Position numbers and translations under genes: made by a program. From assembly GCF_003634615.1 (NCBI RefSeq), contig NZ_RBKX01000001.1, positions 372,001 to 436,000 on the forward strand: a stretch of 64,000 bases of DNA, in the 5' to 3' direction. Of this stretch, positions 8,078 through 17,194 are shown piece after piece (position 1 is the stretch's first letter; each line of letters begins with the position of its first letter). The notes under the pieces were generated by a model. It saw nothing but the letters and a program-made list of their open reading frames with translations. It did not search any database and was not told the DNA's origin. Source of the DNA: Flavobacterium sp. 102. GTDB taxonomy: Bacteria > Bacteroidota > Bacteroidia > Flavobacteriales > Flavobacteriaceae.

Positions 8078-8835
8078 TTTAAAAACCTTGAGGTTTCCTC
8101 AAAAAACAACTTTGGATTCTCGGCATGAAGCCAATGTCCAACATTGGGAATCGTTACTAACTTAAAATTAGGGAAGTGTTGTTTAATGTTGACTACATCG
8201 CTGTCTAAAATGTATTTGGAATTTCCTCCGCGAATAAACATCGTTGGTTTGTCAAAATGATTTTCACTAGACAAAGCCTCGCCTATCGTTTCTATTTTGG
8301 TATTAAAAACAGGTAAATTGAATCGGAATGCCAATTGTCCCGGTTCTATCCAATAAAGGTTTTTCATTAAAAATTGGCGGGTGCCAAAATCGGGAATAAA
8401 CGGATATAAGGTTTCTTCAACCATTGTTCTATCAGGTTTGGAAGTAAAATCAACCGCGTTTAATCCGGCTAAAATATCTTGATGATGTGGCGGGTAATAT
8501 TTAGGACCTATATCCGCAACGATTAATTTTTCAACCATTTCCGGATAGGTAGTGGCAAAGAGCATCGCTACTTTTCCACCCATAGAATGACCAATAATAG
8601 AGACGTTGGATAAATTATAATGTTGGCAATAGCGCAAAATATCATTTGCCATAATCGTATAATTGAACTCATCGGAATGAAAACTTTTACCGTGATTGCG
8701 CAAATCGAGCAGGTGAACCTGAAACCCTTCAGCAGCATACAGCGAACCAAATGATTTCCAGTTGTCACTCATTCCTAAAAAACCATGAATTATCAGAAGT
8801 GGTTTTCCTTCGCCTTCAATTCTTGAATGTAACAT
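8074..8835 (-). CDS. Alpha/beta hydrolase (YbfF-like esterase)
   Basis: A 253-residue alpha/beta-hydrolase-fold protein. The oxyanion-hole HGFLGMSDNW (17-26) follows the first strands. The nucleophile elbow is GHSMGG with Ser84, and the catalytic His is His234 in NVGHWLHAE. The ordering and the LDLRNHGKS motif resemble the YbfF group of carboxyl or thioesterases. The natural substrate is unknown. Its ATG abuts the pdxJ stop codon with no gap, so the two are translated from one message, but no functional link to vitamin B6 is evident. Confidence 0.88.
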   Translation of the reverse strand: MLHSRIEGEGKPLLIIHGFLGMSDNWKSFGSLYAAEGFQVHLLDLRNHGKSFHSDEFNYTIMANDILRYCQHYNLSNVSIIGHSMGGKVAMLFATTYPEMVEKLIVADIGPKYYPPHHQDILAGLNAVDFTSKPDRTMVEETLYPFIPDFGTRQFLMKNLYWIEPGQLAFRFNLPVFNTKIETIGEALSSENHFDKPTMFIRGGNSKYILDSDVVNIKQHFPNFKLVTIPNVGHWLHAENPKLFFEETSRFLK

Positions 8836-9549
8836 CTATTTTAACTTTTGTAAATACATATTCACCACATTATCCAACCCAAGATATAAGGCTTCTGAAA
8901 TTAGAGCGTGACCAATAGAAACCTCTAATAATCCCGGGATGTTATCTTTGAAAAACTTGATGTTATCCAAACTTAAATCATGACCGGCATTGATGCCTAA
9001 GCCTAATTCATTGGCTAAAACGGCTGCATTTACATACGGTTCAATTCCGGCTTTGTTGCCCAAACCATATTGGTGCGCAAATTCCTCAGTGTATAATTCG
9101 ATTCGGTCGGTTCCGGTTTTTTTGGCACCTTCAATCATACTCAAAATCGGGTCTACAAAAATGGAAGTTCGAATACCATTGCGTTTAAATTCCGCAATGA
9201 CTTCGGTCAAATAATCTTGAAATTTAACCGTATCCCAACCGGCAGAAGAGGTAATCGCTCCAATCGCGTCGGGAACCAATGTTACTTGTTCGGGTTTGCA
9301 TTCTAAAACCAAATCGATAAAATTGTGTTGCGGATTGCCTTCAATATTGAATTCAGTATAGACAATTGGTTTTAAATCGCGTGCGTCTTGGTATCGAATG
9401 TGCCTTTCGTCCGGTCTGGGATGAATGGTAATTCCTTGCGCTCCGAATCGCTGTATGTCTTTAGCTACTTGCAATAAATCGGGTACGTTTCCACCGCGAG
9501 CATTTCGCAAAGTGGCTATTTTATTGATGTTGACGCTTAATTTTGTCAT
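8836..9549 (-). CDS. pdxJ: Pyridoxine 5'-phosphate synthase
   Basis: PdxJ condenses 1-deoxy-D-xylulose 5-phosphate with 3-amino-2-oxopropyl phosphate, the last ring-closing step of the DXP-dependent vitamin B6 pathway. The 237-residue length is typical. Family motifs are clear: [17 protein letters not shown] at the N-terminus (the second strand and catalytic region), [12 protein letters not shown] (catalytic His/Arg area), and [12 protein letters not shown], the phosphate-binding loop region. It is transcribed divergently from the CBS-domain gene and is followed without a gap by a hydrolase. Confidence 0.97.
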   Translation of the reverse strand: MTKLSVNINKIATLRNARGGNVPDLLQVAKDIQRFGAQGITIHPRPDERHIRYQDARDLKPIVYTEFNIEGNPQHNFIDLVLECKPEQVTLVPDAIGAITSSAGWDTVKFQDYLTEVIAEFKRNGIRTSIFVDPILSMIEGAKKTGTDRIELYTEEFAHQYGLGNKAGIEPYVNAAVLANELGLGINAGHDLSLDNIKFFKDNIPGLLEVSIGHALISEALYLGLDNVVNMYLQKLK

Positions 9550-9640
9550 GCTTTATTTTTTATTCACGAATTCAAAAACTATTTTTCTTTAAACCTAAAC
9601 ATTTTCAAATTCGCGGTAAATTAATTTTTAGACAAAAATA

Positions 9641-9668
9641 CAAAGTTAACCAAGTCGGCATGTCCCAA
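9641..9668 (-). promoter_or_regulatory. Probable promoter of pdxJ
   Basis: On the minus strand TTG (9668-9666) and TAACTTTG (9648-9641) are 17 bases apart, at the short end of the accepted range. The leader would be about 85 bases. Confidence 0.5.
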
Positions 9669-9705
9669 AATTTGATTATTTTGCAGTCGCTAAAGAAAAG
9701 AATAC

Positions 9706-10365
9706 ATGAGAGAACTTTCAGAATACATCAATAACGATTTTAAACCTTTTTCGAGCCAAGAAACGGTTGCTGATCTTCAGGATTTTTTTGCCGATAGTAC
9801 CTTTTCTCATTTTCCGGTTTTAGACAATGGAATTTACTTAGGTTGTATTTCTTCTGTTGATGCTGAAACTTTTGAAACACAAAAAAGCTTAGCCGATTAC
9901 CGCTATGCTTTAGAAGGTTTTTTTGTTAGAAACGCTATGATTTGGTTAGACGTTTTAGAAGTTTTTGCTCGAAACAATGCTAATTTGGTTCCGATTTTAG
10001 ATGAAACCAATAAATATGTTGGCTATTACGAAATCACAGATGTCATCAAATTTTTAAATGAAACCCCTTTCTTAAAAGAATCCGGCGGTATTATTGTGGT
10101 TGAAAAAACAACTAATGATTATTCGATGAGTCAGATTGCCCAAATTGTAGAAAGCAATAATGGGAAGCTTTTAGGTCTTTTTGTTTCGGAAGCCAATGCG
10201 GAAAAAGTGCAAGTGACGATTAAAATTACTTTGGGAGGAATGAATGAAATCATCCAAACGTTTCGTCGTTACAATTACGAAATCATTTCGGAACACCAAG
10301 AAGACAACTATTTGAATAATTTGAAAGAGCGTTCGGAATACTTGGATAAATATTTAAATATGTAA
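9706..10365 (+). CDS. CBS-domain protein
   Basis: The 219-residue protein has two tandem CBS-like segments in the first 130 residues (ETVADLQDFFADSTFSHFPV and ARNNANLVPILDETNKYVG), which together should form one Bateman module binding an adenine nucleotide. The remaining 85 residues, with a beta-alpha-beta pattern around EKTTNDYSMSQIAQIVESN, look like an ACT-type regulatory domain. No catalytic domain is present, so a sensor or regulator role is inferred. It lies 60 bases upstream of nadK on the same strand, and this pairing is familiar from Flavobacteriaceae. Confidence 0.82.
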   Translation: MRELSEYINNDFKPFSSQETVADLQDFFADSTFSHFPVLDNGIYLGCISSVDAETFETQKSLADYRYALEGFFVRNAMIWLDVLEVFARNNANLVPILDETNKYVGYYEITDVIKFLNETPFLKESGGIIVVEKTTNDYSMSQIAQIVESNNGKLLGLFVSEANAEKVQVTIKITLGGMNEIIQTFRRYNYEIISEHQEDNYLNNLKERSEYLDKYLNM

Positions 10366-10425
10366 AATCAATGTGACAATCTGAAAATTGTTACATTACT
10401 ACATTAACCAATTGATACATTAAAA
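10366..10425. repeat. Simple ACATT-type repeat spacer before nadK
   Basis: The 60-base spacer is built of degenerate pentamer-like units (GTTACATT, ACTACATT, TTGATACATT). This is one of several simple-repeat classes in the spacers of this window. Confidence 0.45.
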
Positions 10426-11307
10426 ATGAAAGTTGCCATCTTCGGACAATATTATCAAAACGACACGCGACCGATTATCAAGGATATTTTTGTTTTTTTC
10501 AACAGAAACAATGTTGAATTGGTCATTGAAGAAAAGTTTTTGAAAATACTTTATGAAGAAAAGATAGTCGAAAGACCATACAAGACTTTCTCCAGTCATT
10601 CCGATTTAGACAATAGTTTTGATATTCTAATCAGTATTGGTGGCGACGGAACCATTTTGAGAGCGGCTACTTTTGTTCGTGATTCCGGCATTCCTATTTT
10701 GGGCGTCAATGCCGGAAGATTAGGGTTTTTAGCCAAAGTGCAGAAAGAAAATATTGGTGCATTTCTGCAAATCGTATTAGAAAAAAAATACACCATATCC
10801 GAAAGATCATTACTTACGATTGAATGCTCTCCGAACAATTCGGAAATCGATATTAATTTTGCCATGAACGAAGTCGCTGTAAGTCGAAAAGACACCACTT
10901 CGATGATTACAATTGAAACTTTCTTGAATGGCGAACACTTGAATTCTTATTGGGCTGATGGTTTAATTATTGCGACACCAACAGGATCAACAGGTTACTC
11001 TTTGAGTTGCGGCGGACCGATTTTGACTCCAGAAGTAAAAGGATTGGTAATTACTCCTATTGCACCACACAATCTCAATGCCCGACCATTAGTGATTCCA
11101 GACAACACCGAAATCACCCTGAAAGTTTCGGGTCGAGAAGAACAATATCTTGTCTCTTTGGATTCGAGAATCACTTCGGTGGATAACCATTCGATTATTA
11201 AAATTAAGAAAACACCATTTAATATTAATATGGTGGAAATTCCGGAAGAAACGTTTTTCAAGACACTTCGCACCAAATTACTTTGGGGTGAAGACAAGAG
11301 AAATTAG
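10426..11307 (+). CDS. nadK: NAD kinase
   Basis: NadK phosphorylates NAD to NADP. The 293-residue protein has the ATP/NAD-kinase signatures: GGDG (72-75) in ISIGGDGTIL, NAGRLGFLA, the NE-containing substrate loop in FAMNEVAVSR, and the glycine-rich TPTGSTGYSLSCGGP. It acts in the cytosol and supplies NADP for biosynthesis. It follows the CBS-domain gene and may be co-transcribed. No obvious strong terminator follows: an AT-only hairpin ATTCTAAAA/TTTTAGAAT at 11335-11358 is the only candidate. Confidence 0.96.
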   Translation: MKVAIFGQYYQNDTRPIIKDIFVFFNRNNVELVIEEKFLKILYEEKIVERPYKTFSSHSDLDNSFDILISIGGDGTILRAATFVRDSGIPILGVNAGRLGFLAKVQKENIGAFLQIVLEKKYTISERSLLTIECSPNNSEIDINFAMNEVAVSRKDTTSMITIETFLNGEHLNSYWADGLIIATPTGSTGYSLSCGGPILTPEVKGLVITPIAPHNLNARPLVIPDNTEITLKVSGREEQYLVSLDSRITSVDNHSIIKIKKTPFNINMVEIPEETFFKTLRTKLLWGEDKRN

Positions 11308-11445
11308 AAAAAATTTACCTCATTGTATACTACAATTCTAAAAAAAACGTTTTAGAATAGAACCTTGCTAACATTAGTAATTATCAGCACTTTATTTTAT
11401 TTGGCAGAAATCCGAAATTCATGCTATATAAGTACTGAGAATTAT

Positions 11446-11453
11446 TATATTTG
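11446..11453 (+). promoter_or_regulatory. Probable -7 element for the porG-uppS-bamA cluster
   Basis: TATATTTG matches the Bacteroidota -7 consensus exactly and lies 18 bases before the ATG at 11472. No clear TTG is found at the expected upstream distance, so the assignment rests on one element. Confidence 0.5.
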
Positions 11454-11471
11454 CACGCTATTTTCAATTTG

Positions 11472-12158
11472 ATGAAAAAGATTTTAGTATTATTTTTTTG
11501 TTTGGTTTTCCAAAATATTTTGACGGCACAAATCAATGAGATTGGTGTTTTCTTAGGCGGAAGTAACTTTATTGGAGATGTGGGTAAAACCAATTACATC
11601 GCTCCAAATAAATTGGCTATCGGAATTTTATATAAATGGAATAAAAGTCCAAGGCATTCGTATAGGTTTTCCTATACACAGTCAACTATTTCAGGAAATG
11701 ATTTAGACTCGGAAGTTCCCGGAAGGAATTTAAGAGGCTACAAATTTAAAAATAATATCAAAGAGCTTTCTGCCGGTATGGAATTCAATTTTTTTGATTT
11801 CAATTTGCACGAAACTTTGAAAAAGAAAATAACGCCTTATGTCTACACCGGTCTTACTTATTTCGCATATGATGAATTGTATGTGATTAATGGGCAAACC
11901 AAAAAAGACTATACTGAAAGCACTTTTGCTATTCCAATGATTGTTGGCGTCAAAAGCAATATTTTTGACCATATAGTTTTAGGCTTTGAAGTTGGCGCGA
12001 GGTATACTTTTACCGATAATTTGGACGGAAGTTTACCTAAGAATGAGAATTTAGCGCCATTGAAATTTGGCAATATAAACAGCAAAGACTGGTATGTATT
12101 CACCGGGTTTACATTAACGTATACCTTTACAGAAAAACCATGTTATTGCGCAGAATAA
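11472..12158 (+). CDS. porG: DUF6089 outer-membrane protein, PorG-like T9SS component
   Basis: The 228-residue precursor starts at the ATG at 11472 (signal peptide MKKILVLFFCLVFQNILTAQ); an in-frame TTG at 11451 only adds seven residues. The mature protein is a small beta-barrel (GVFLGGSNFIGDVG, repeated aromatic-ended strands) ending FTLTYTFTEKPCYCAE. It belongs to the DUF6089 family. In Porphyromonas gingivalis the related PorG anchors the PorK/PorN ring of the type IX secretion system and is encoded beside uppS, bamA and ompH genes. The same order here (then uppS, bamA, ompH, ompH, murI) supports the name, but the sequence match to PorG itself was recalled and not tested. Confidence 0.72.
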   Translation: MKKILVLFFCLVFQNILTAQINEIGVFLGGSNFIGDVGKTNYIAPNKLAIGILYKWNKSPRHSYRFSYTQSTISGNDLDSEVPGRNLRGYKFKNNIKELSAGMEFNFFDFNLHETLKKKITPYVYTGLTYFAYDELYVINGQTKKDYTESTFAIPMIVGVKSNIFDHIVLGFEVGARYTFTDNLDGSLPKNENLAPLKFGNINSKDWYVFTGFTLTYTFTEKPCYCAE

Positions 12159-12161
12159 AGA

Positions 12162-12902
12162 ATGGATTTACTAGATAAAATAAACAAAGACAATTTACCC
12201 AAGCACCTTGCCATCATTATGGACGGGAATGGTCGTTGGGCGAAACAAAAAGGTTTATTAAGAGCATTTGGCCATGAAAACGGAACCAAATCTGTTCGAG
12301 TTACCGTAGAAACTTGCGCCAAACTAGGCATTGACAATCTAACACTTTACGCATTTTCTACAGAAAATTGGAACCGCCCAAAACTGGAAGTAGATACCTT
12401 AATGAAATTGCTGATTTCTTCCCTTAAGAAAGAGTTTGAAACCCTTCAAAAAAACAACATTAAATTAAACTGTATCGGGAACATAGATTTGCTTCCTGCC
12501 TCAGCCAAGAAAGAACTTTTAGCTGTCATTGAAAAGACGAAAAACAATACCCGAATGACCTTAACATTAGCCTTAAGCTATGGTTCTAGAGAGGAATTGT
12601 TAAATGCTGTTAAAATAATCAGTGATAAAGTTAAAAATAATATAATTTCGATAGACACTATTGATGAATCAATTATTAATCAGCATCTTTACACGCACAA
12701 TCTGCCTGACGTAGATTTGGTAATTAGAACTAGTGGTGAACACAGGATCAGTAATTTTCTGCTTTGGCAAATCGCTTATGCAGAATTTTATTTTACAGAC
12801 GTACTGTGGCCCGATTTTAAAGAAAACGATTTATATGAAGCGATCATTAGCTATCAAAAAAGAGAACGAAGATTTGGAAAAACAAGTGAACAAATTAAAT
12901 AA
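12162..12902 (+). CDS. uppS: Undecaprenyl diphosphate synthase (isoprenyl transferase)
   Basis: UppS is the cis-prenyltransferase that builds the C55 lipid carrier for peptidoglycan and O-antigen. The 246-residue length fits. The signature IMDGNGRWAK contains catalytic Asp21, and the conserved RTSGEHRISNFLLWQ, AYAEFYFTDVLWPDF and the closing RRFG are all present. It begins three bases after the porG-like stop. The last bases overlap the likely start of bamA, so the two are translationally linked. Together with murI downstream this makes an envelope-building cluster. Confidence 0.97.
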   Translation: MDLLDKINKDNLPKHLAIIMDGNGRWAKQKGLLRAFGHENGTKSVRVTVETCAKLGIDNLTLYAFSTENWNRPKLEVDTLMKLLISSLKKEFETLQKNNIKLNCIGNIDLLPASAKKELLAVIEKTKNNTRMTLTLALSYGSREELLNAVKIISDKVKNNIISIDTIDESIINQHLYTHNLPDVDLVIRTSGEHRISNFLLWQIAYAEFYFTDVLWPDFKENDLYEAIISYQKRERRFGKTSEQIK

Positions 12903-15555
12903 AATTTCAGTGCAGATTACACCCTCAAGAATATTTCTAATTATCTTATTTTTTGGAAGTATTTTTCAATTACAAGCCCAAGATAGACTCCCTTTTGAAC
13001 AAGGAAAAAAATATTTTTTAGCAAACGTTAAGGTAAATGGCAAGATTAGTTACAATGAGCAAACAGTAGTTACTTTTTCCGGCTTGGAAAAAGGACAACA
13101 ACTGACGGTTCCCGGAGAAGAAATTAGTAATGCTATTAAGAAATTAGGGAAGCTTGGACTATTCAGCGACATTGATTTTTTTGTAAATAAAACCGAAGGC
13201 GACAGTATTTGGCTTGACCTTGATATTGCGGAGTTACCAAAACTAAGTGATGTAAAAATTCAAGGGATAAAAAAATCAAAAACGGAAGTTTTAATCAAAG
13301 AAAACAGTTTAACAAAAGGTAAAATTGTTAATGAAAACTTGATTACCACAACCAAAAATTACATCGAAAACAAATACAAGAAAGACGGTTACTATAAAAC
13401 CAAAGTCTTTATAACCACTACACCTGATACTACTGAAGGCAATCAGGTGAAGATGTTGGTAAATATTGACAAAGGAGACAAATTGAAAATCTCCAAAATT
13501 AGTTTTGATGGCAACGAAAAATTCTCAGACAAGAAACTGAGAAAAGCCATGAAAAACACCAAACAAATCAATCCAATCCGAATTTTCAAATCTTCAAAGT
13601 TTATCAAGGAGAAATACCAAGAAGATTTAACTTCCATCGTTGAAAAATACAAAGAAAAAGGATATAGAGATGCAAGAGTAATCAAAGATTCGGTGTTTTT
13701 GAATGCCAAAAAATCTAAATTAGCCATCAATATAAAAGTAGAAGAAGGAAGAAAATACTACTTCGGTAATATTAAATTCCTAGGAAACTCGGTTTATTCA
13801 GACCAATTATTAGAAAGAGTAGTAGGCATCAAAAAAGGAGAAACTTATAACGGCGTTTTATTAGAAAAACGAATCGCTGACAAAACAAAACCAGATGGAG
13901 ATGACATTACCAATTTGTATCAAAACAATGGTTACTTGTTCTCAAACATCAACGCTGTTGAAGTAAAAACGGCCAATGACACTATCGATTTTGAAATAAG
14001 AATAATGGAAGGTCCAATTGCTTATTTCAACAATATTACGGTAGTTGGAAATGACAAAACCAATGACAGAGTAGTTTACAGAGAGCTTAAAACCCGACCT
14101 GGAGAAAAATACAGTAAAGAAGATTTGGTTAGAACCATTCGTGAGATTGGTCAATTAGGTTTCTTTGATCCTGAAGCCATTGACCCAAAATTCAAAAACG
14201 TAGATCCGGCTGCAGGAACTGTAGACATTGAATATAACGTAGTTGAAAAAGGCTCAAGTCAAATTGAACTACAAGGTGGTTATGGCGGTGGTGGATTTAT
14301 TGGAACTTTAGGTTTGTCTTTCAATAATTTCTCGGCCAGAAATATGTTTAAAAAAGAAGCATACAAACCTTTGCCAATGGGTGACGGTCAAAAAGTAGCT
14401 TTGCGTTTACAAGCCAGTTCATTCTTCCAAACGTATAGTTTGTCGTTCTCTGAACCTTGGTTAGGCGGAAAAAAACCAATTCAGTTTTCTACCTCATTGT
14501 CACATAGTAAACAATTCTTATACTCTGGACGTTCTACGAATGTTGACCGAACTAAGAGTTTTAACATTACCTCCTTATCGGTTGGTTATGCCAAAAGATT
14601 AACCGTGCCGGATGATTATTTTGTATTCTCCAACTCGGTGAGTTTCCAATATTATGATTTGAATAACTACAACACCGGCTTATTTACTTTTGGTGATGGT
14701 GCCTCTCGTAACTTAGCCTTCACGCTTGGATTAAGCAGAAATAACAAAGGAGTAAATCCGATTTATCCAACTTCAGGTTCTGAATTTAGCTTCTCAGCCA
14801 AGTTCACTTTACCATACTCGTTGCTAAACGGAATAGATTATGCTGATCTTGAAAATCAAGAAGCTTATAAACTCAAAAATAAAGGAGAAGGTTATTTCGA
14901 TGCTAATGACAATTGGGTTGCTCCGGGTGCGCTTGTTGATGGTGTAAACGGAAATGTAGTAACAAACCTTGAAGATGCAGCAGTTGACCAAGGTAAAGTA
15001 GACCAAGAAAAATTCAAATGGTTAGAATACTATAAATTAAAATTCAAAGCCGACTGGTACACCAGATTAGCCGGTTCTCAATCAAAAGCTTTAGTATTAA
15101 GAGCTTTAGGTGAGTTTGGTTATTTAGGTGCTTACAATAGCGGACGTGGACTAGTTCCGTTTGAAAGATTCTTCCTTGGTGGAGACGGTTTGGCTAACTT
15201 TTCTTTAGATGGTCGTGAAGTGATTCAGTTAAGAGGTTACCCTAACCAATCATTGTCCGATCAAGATGGTGCAACGGTTTACAACAAATTCTCATTAGAA
15301 TTAAGATATCCGTTAACATTAAAAGCCGCTGCATCGATTTATGCATTAACATTCTTAGAAGCAGGTTCATCTTATAACACATTCAAAGAGTACAACCCAT
15401 TCGTATTGCAACGTTCTGCCGGATTCGGCATTAGAATTTTTATGCCGGCGTTTGGTTTATTAGGAATAGATTTTGCTCACGGTTTTGATGCTGTTCCTGG
15501 TTTTGCTCAAAAGAATGGTTGGGAAACACATTTTATAATTGGTCAACAATTTTAA
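12886..15555 (+). CDS. bamA: Outer membrane protein assembly factor BamA
   Basis: BamA is the Omp85 insertase that folds beta-barrels into the outer membrane. A periplasmic stretch of POTRA domains occupies roughly the first half (repeats such as DVKIQGIKKSKTE, KISFDGNEKFSDKKLRKAM, NIKFLGNSVYSD and NITVVGNDKTNDRVV), and the Omp85 barrel makes up the rest, including the conserved LGGDG...LRGYPNQSLSDQDG loop and a final Phe. The start is uncertain: no ATG lies near the signal peptide (IFLIILFFGSIFQLQAQ). I chose GTG 12886; GTG 12910 or ATG 12835 (a long charged lead) are alternatives. All overlap or touch the uppS end. Confidence 0.93.
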   Translation: MNKLNKISVQITPSRIFLIILFFGSIFQLQAQDRLPFEQGKKYFLANVKVNGKISYNEQTVVTFSGLEKGQQLTVPGEEISNAIKKLGKLGLFSDIDFFVNKTEGDSIWLDLDIAELPKLSDVKIQGIKKSKTEVLIKENSLTKGKIVNENLITTTKNYIENKYKKDGYYKTKVFITTTPDTTEGNQVKMLVNIDKGDKLKISKISFDGNEKFSDKKLRKAMKNTKQINPIRIFKSSKFIKEKYQEDLTSIVEKYKEKGYRDARVIKDSVFLNAKKSKLAINIKVEEGRKYYFGNIKFLGNSVYSDQLLERVVGIKKGETYNGVLLEKRIADKTKPDGDDITNLYQNNGYLFSNINAVEVKTANDTIDFEIRIMEGPIAYFNNITVVGNDKTNDRVVYRELKTRPGEKYSKEDLVRTIREIGQLGFFDPEAIDPKFKNVDPAAGTVDIEYNVVEKGSSQIELQGGYGGGGFIGTLGLSFNNFSARNMFKKEAYKPLPMGDGQKVALRLQASSFFQTYSLSFSEPWLGGKKPIQFSTSLSHSKQFLYSGRSTNVDRTKSFNITSLSVGYAKRLTVPDDYFVFSNSVSFQYYDLNNYNTGLFTFGDGASRNLAFTLGLSRNNKGVNPIYPTSGSEFSFSAKFTLPYSLLNGIDYADLENQEAYKLKNKGEGYFDANDNWVAPGALVDGVNGNVVTNLEDAAVDQGKVDQEKFKWLEYYKLKFKADWYTRLAGSQSKALVLRALGEFGYLGAYNSGRGLVPFERFFLGGDGLANFSLDGREVIQLRGYPNQSLSDQDGATVYNKFSLELRYPLTLKAAASIYALTFLEAGSSYNTFKEYNPFVLQRSAGFGIRIFMPAFGLLGIDFAHGFDAVPGFAQKNGWETHFIIGQQF

Positions 15556-15556
15556 T

Positions 15557-15564
15557 TATATTTG
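15557..15564 (+). promoter_or_regulatory. Probable -7 element for the ompH genes
   Basis: TATATTTG lies two bases after the bamA stop and 26 bases before the ATG at 15591. It may allow the ompH genes to be expressed apart from bamA. The upstream TTG is not at ideal spacing. Confidence 0.45.
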
Positions 15565-15590
15565 ATATATTATTTCTAAATCATAATCGT

Positions 15591-16589
15591 ATGAAAAAAT
15601 ATTTTGCAATATCAATATTACTTTTGTCTTTTGTTTTTGAAGCCAGTGCTCAGACAAGAGGCGTGAAAATTGGCTACATAGACATGGAATATATTCTGCA
15701 AAATGTTCCCGATTATGCGGAAGCCAATAACCAATTAGAGCAAAAAGCTCAAAAATGGAAGCAGGATATTGAAGCCAAAAAAGTAGAAATTGCAAAGTTA
15801 AAAGATGCACTAAAAACCGAAAAAGCACTATTGACTAAAGAGCTAATCGACGAGCGTGAAGAAGAAATCAAATTTCAGGAAGATGAACTTTTAGATTTCC
15901 AACAAAAGAGATTTGGACCTAATGGCGACTTGATGACTCAAAAAGCCGTTTTGGTTAAACCAATACAAGATCAAGTATTCAATGCGGTACAAGACATCGC
16001 AGAACTTAAAAAATATGACTTTATCTTTGACAAATCTTCTGATTTAACCATGTTATTTTCTGCCAAAAGACATGACATTAGCGACCAAGTTGTTAGGGCG
16101 ATTACTCGTGCCGAAAGAAGAGAACAATTGTCTAATAAAGAACTCAAAGAACAAGAGAAAAAAGAATACCAAGAAGATGTAGAAGATGAAAATCCAGCCT
16201 TAGCAGCCAGAAAAAAAGCTTTGGAAGACAAGAAAGCGGCCAGAGATAAAATAATGGAAGACAGAAAACTAGCTGCCGAAGCCAAGAAAAAAGAGCAAGA
16301 CGATAAAAGAAAAGCAGCCCTTGAAGCCAGAGAAGCCAAAAAAAATGGCACGGTTCCTGCTAACGATAAAACAACAGATGACAAAACAGCACCTGAAACC
16401 AATAAAACAACCTCAGACTCAACAACCGTTGACCCAAATTCAAAAGAAGCGAAAGCGGCAGCAAGAGCAAAAATAATTGAGGACAGGAAAAAAGCTCTAG
16501 AAGACAAAAAGAAAAAAGCATTAGCCGACAGAGAAGCAGCTAAAAAAGCTAAAGAAGAAAAAACCGGGGAACCGAAAAAAGAAGAATAA
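15591..16589 (+). CDS. OmpH/Skp family periplasmic chaperone with long charged C-terminal tail
   Basis: From the ATG at 15591 the precursor has 332 residues and a signal peptide (MKKYFAISILLLSFVFEASAQ). An upstream in-frame TTG at 15519 would begin inside bamA and is rejected. The first 180 mature residues are a Skp-like domain: a short strand region VKIGYIDMEYILQNVPDYAEA and long helical arms. Skp escorts unfolded outer-membrane proteins to BamA, whose gene is directly upstream. The C-terminal 150 residues are extra: rich in Lys, Ala, Glu and Asp with repeats like EDKKAARDKIMEDRK and no hydrophobic core, so probably an extended coiled or disordered tail. Usual Skp is near 160 residues. Confidence 0.9.
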   Translation: MKKYFAISILLLSFVFEASAQTRGVKIGYIDMEYILQNVPDYAEANNQLEQKAQKWKQDIEAKKVEIAKLKDALKTEKALLTKELIDEREEEIKFQEDELLDFQQKRFGPNGDLMTQKAVLVKPIQDQVFNAVQDIAELKKYDFIFDKSSDLTMLFSAKRHDISDQVVRAITRAERREQLSNKELKEQEKKEYQEDVEDENPALAARKKALEDKKAARDKIMEDRKLAAEAKKKEQDDKRKAALEAREAKKNGTVPANDKTTDDKTAPETNKTTSDSTTVDPNSKEAKAAARAKIIEDRKKALEDKKKKALADREAAKKAKEEKTGEPKKEE

Positions 16590-16618
16590 ACAATAATAAT
16601 TAATTAATACCTTTAAAA

Positions 16619-17119
16619 ATGAAACGATTGAAATCATTACTAATAGCTACTGTATTGTTTTTAGGAACAAGTTATACCATCAATGCTCAAGCTAAAACTG
16701 CACACGTAGATGTAAATGAAATTATTTCTAAAATGCCGGCGATGTTAGATGCTCAAAAGCAATTGGAAAAATTGAGCGCCACTTATGATGCGGAATACAA
16801 AACAATGGCAGAAGAATATCAAAATAAGATAAAAAAATACGACCAAGAAGCTTCTACTGTTGGAGATGCTGTTAACGCAACTCGTCAAACTGAAGTACAA
16901 GACTTAGTAAAACGTATCACGGATTACAGAGATAACGCTCAAAAAGAATTACAAAAGAAAGAAGCGGATTTAGTTAAACCTTTAATGGATAAAATCAAAG
17001 CTTCTATCACTAAAATTGGTAAAGCTAAAGGATACCAATACGTTTTAAACGTAGCCGATTTACTTTTAGCTGACGGTCCGGATTTAACGGCTGATATCAA
17101 AAAAGATTTAGGTTTCTAA
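16619..17119 (+). CDS. OmpH/Skp family periplasmic chaperone
   Basis: A 166-residue precursor with signal peptide MKRLKSLLIATVLFLGTSYTINAQ and a normal-sized Skp domain: AHVDVNEIISKMPAMLDAQ, a long helical hairpin, and YQYVLNVADLLLADG near the end. It is a paralogue of the longer gene just upstream (30 bases between them) without the charged tail. Together with bamA they are expected to serve outer-membrane protein delivery. A terminator follows. Confidence 0.93.
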   Translation: MKRLKSLLIATVLFLGTSYTINAQAKTAHVDVNEIISKMPAMLDAQKQLEKLSATYDAEYKTMAEEYQNKIKKYDQEASTVGDAVNATRQTEVQDLVKRITDYRDNAQKELQKKEADLVKPLMDKIKASITKIGKAKGYQYVLNVADLLLADGPDLTADIKKDLGF

Positions 17120-17140
17120 AATCAAAAATATATACTTAAA

Positions 17141-17182
17141 AAACTGCTCACCTGAAGCTTCAGGATTGAGCAGTTTTTTTTT
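17141..17182 (+). terminator. Terminator after the second ompH gene
   Basis: AAACTGCTCA pairs with TGAGCAGTTT around an inner palindrome (CCTGAAGCTTCAGG), followed by a T-run. The T-run runs into the probable -7 element of murI. Confidence 0.9.
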
Positions 17183-17189
17183 ACTTTTG
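17182..17189 (+). promoter_or_regulatory. Probable -7 element of murI
   Basis: TACTTTTG fits TAnnTTTG and lies five bases before the murI ATG at 17195, so the message would have a very short leader or none. It is overlapped by the preceding terminator. Confidence 0.4.
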
Positions 17190-17194
17190 TTACT

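Noticed and set aside
15971..16507. 178-codon frame opposite the ompH tail
   Set aside because: It is the antisense of a low-complexity Lys/Glu/Ala region, which gives Ser/Leu/Phe-rich translations by chance.
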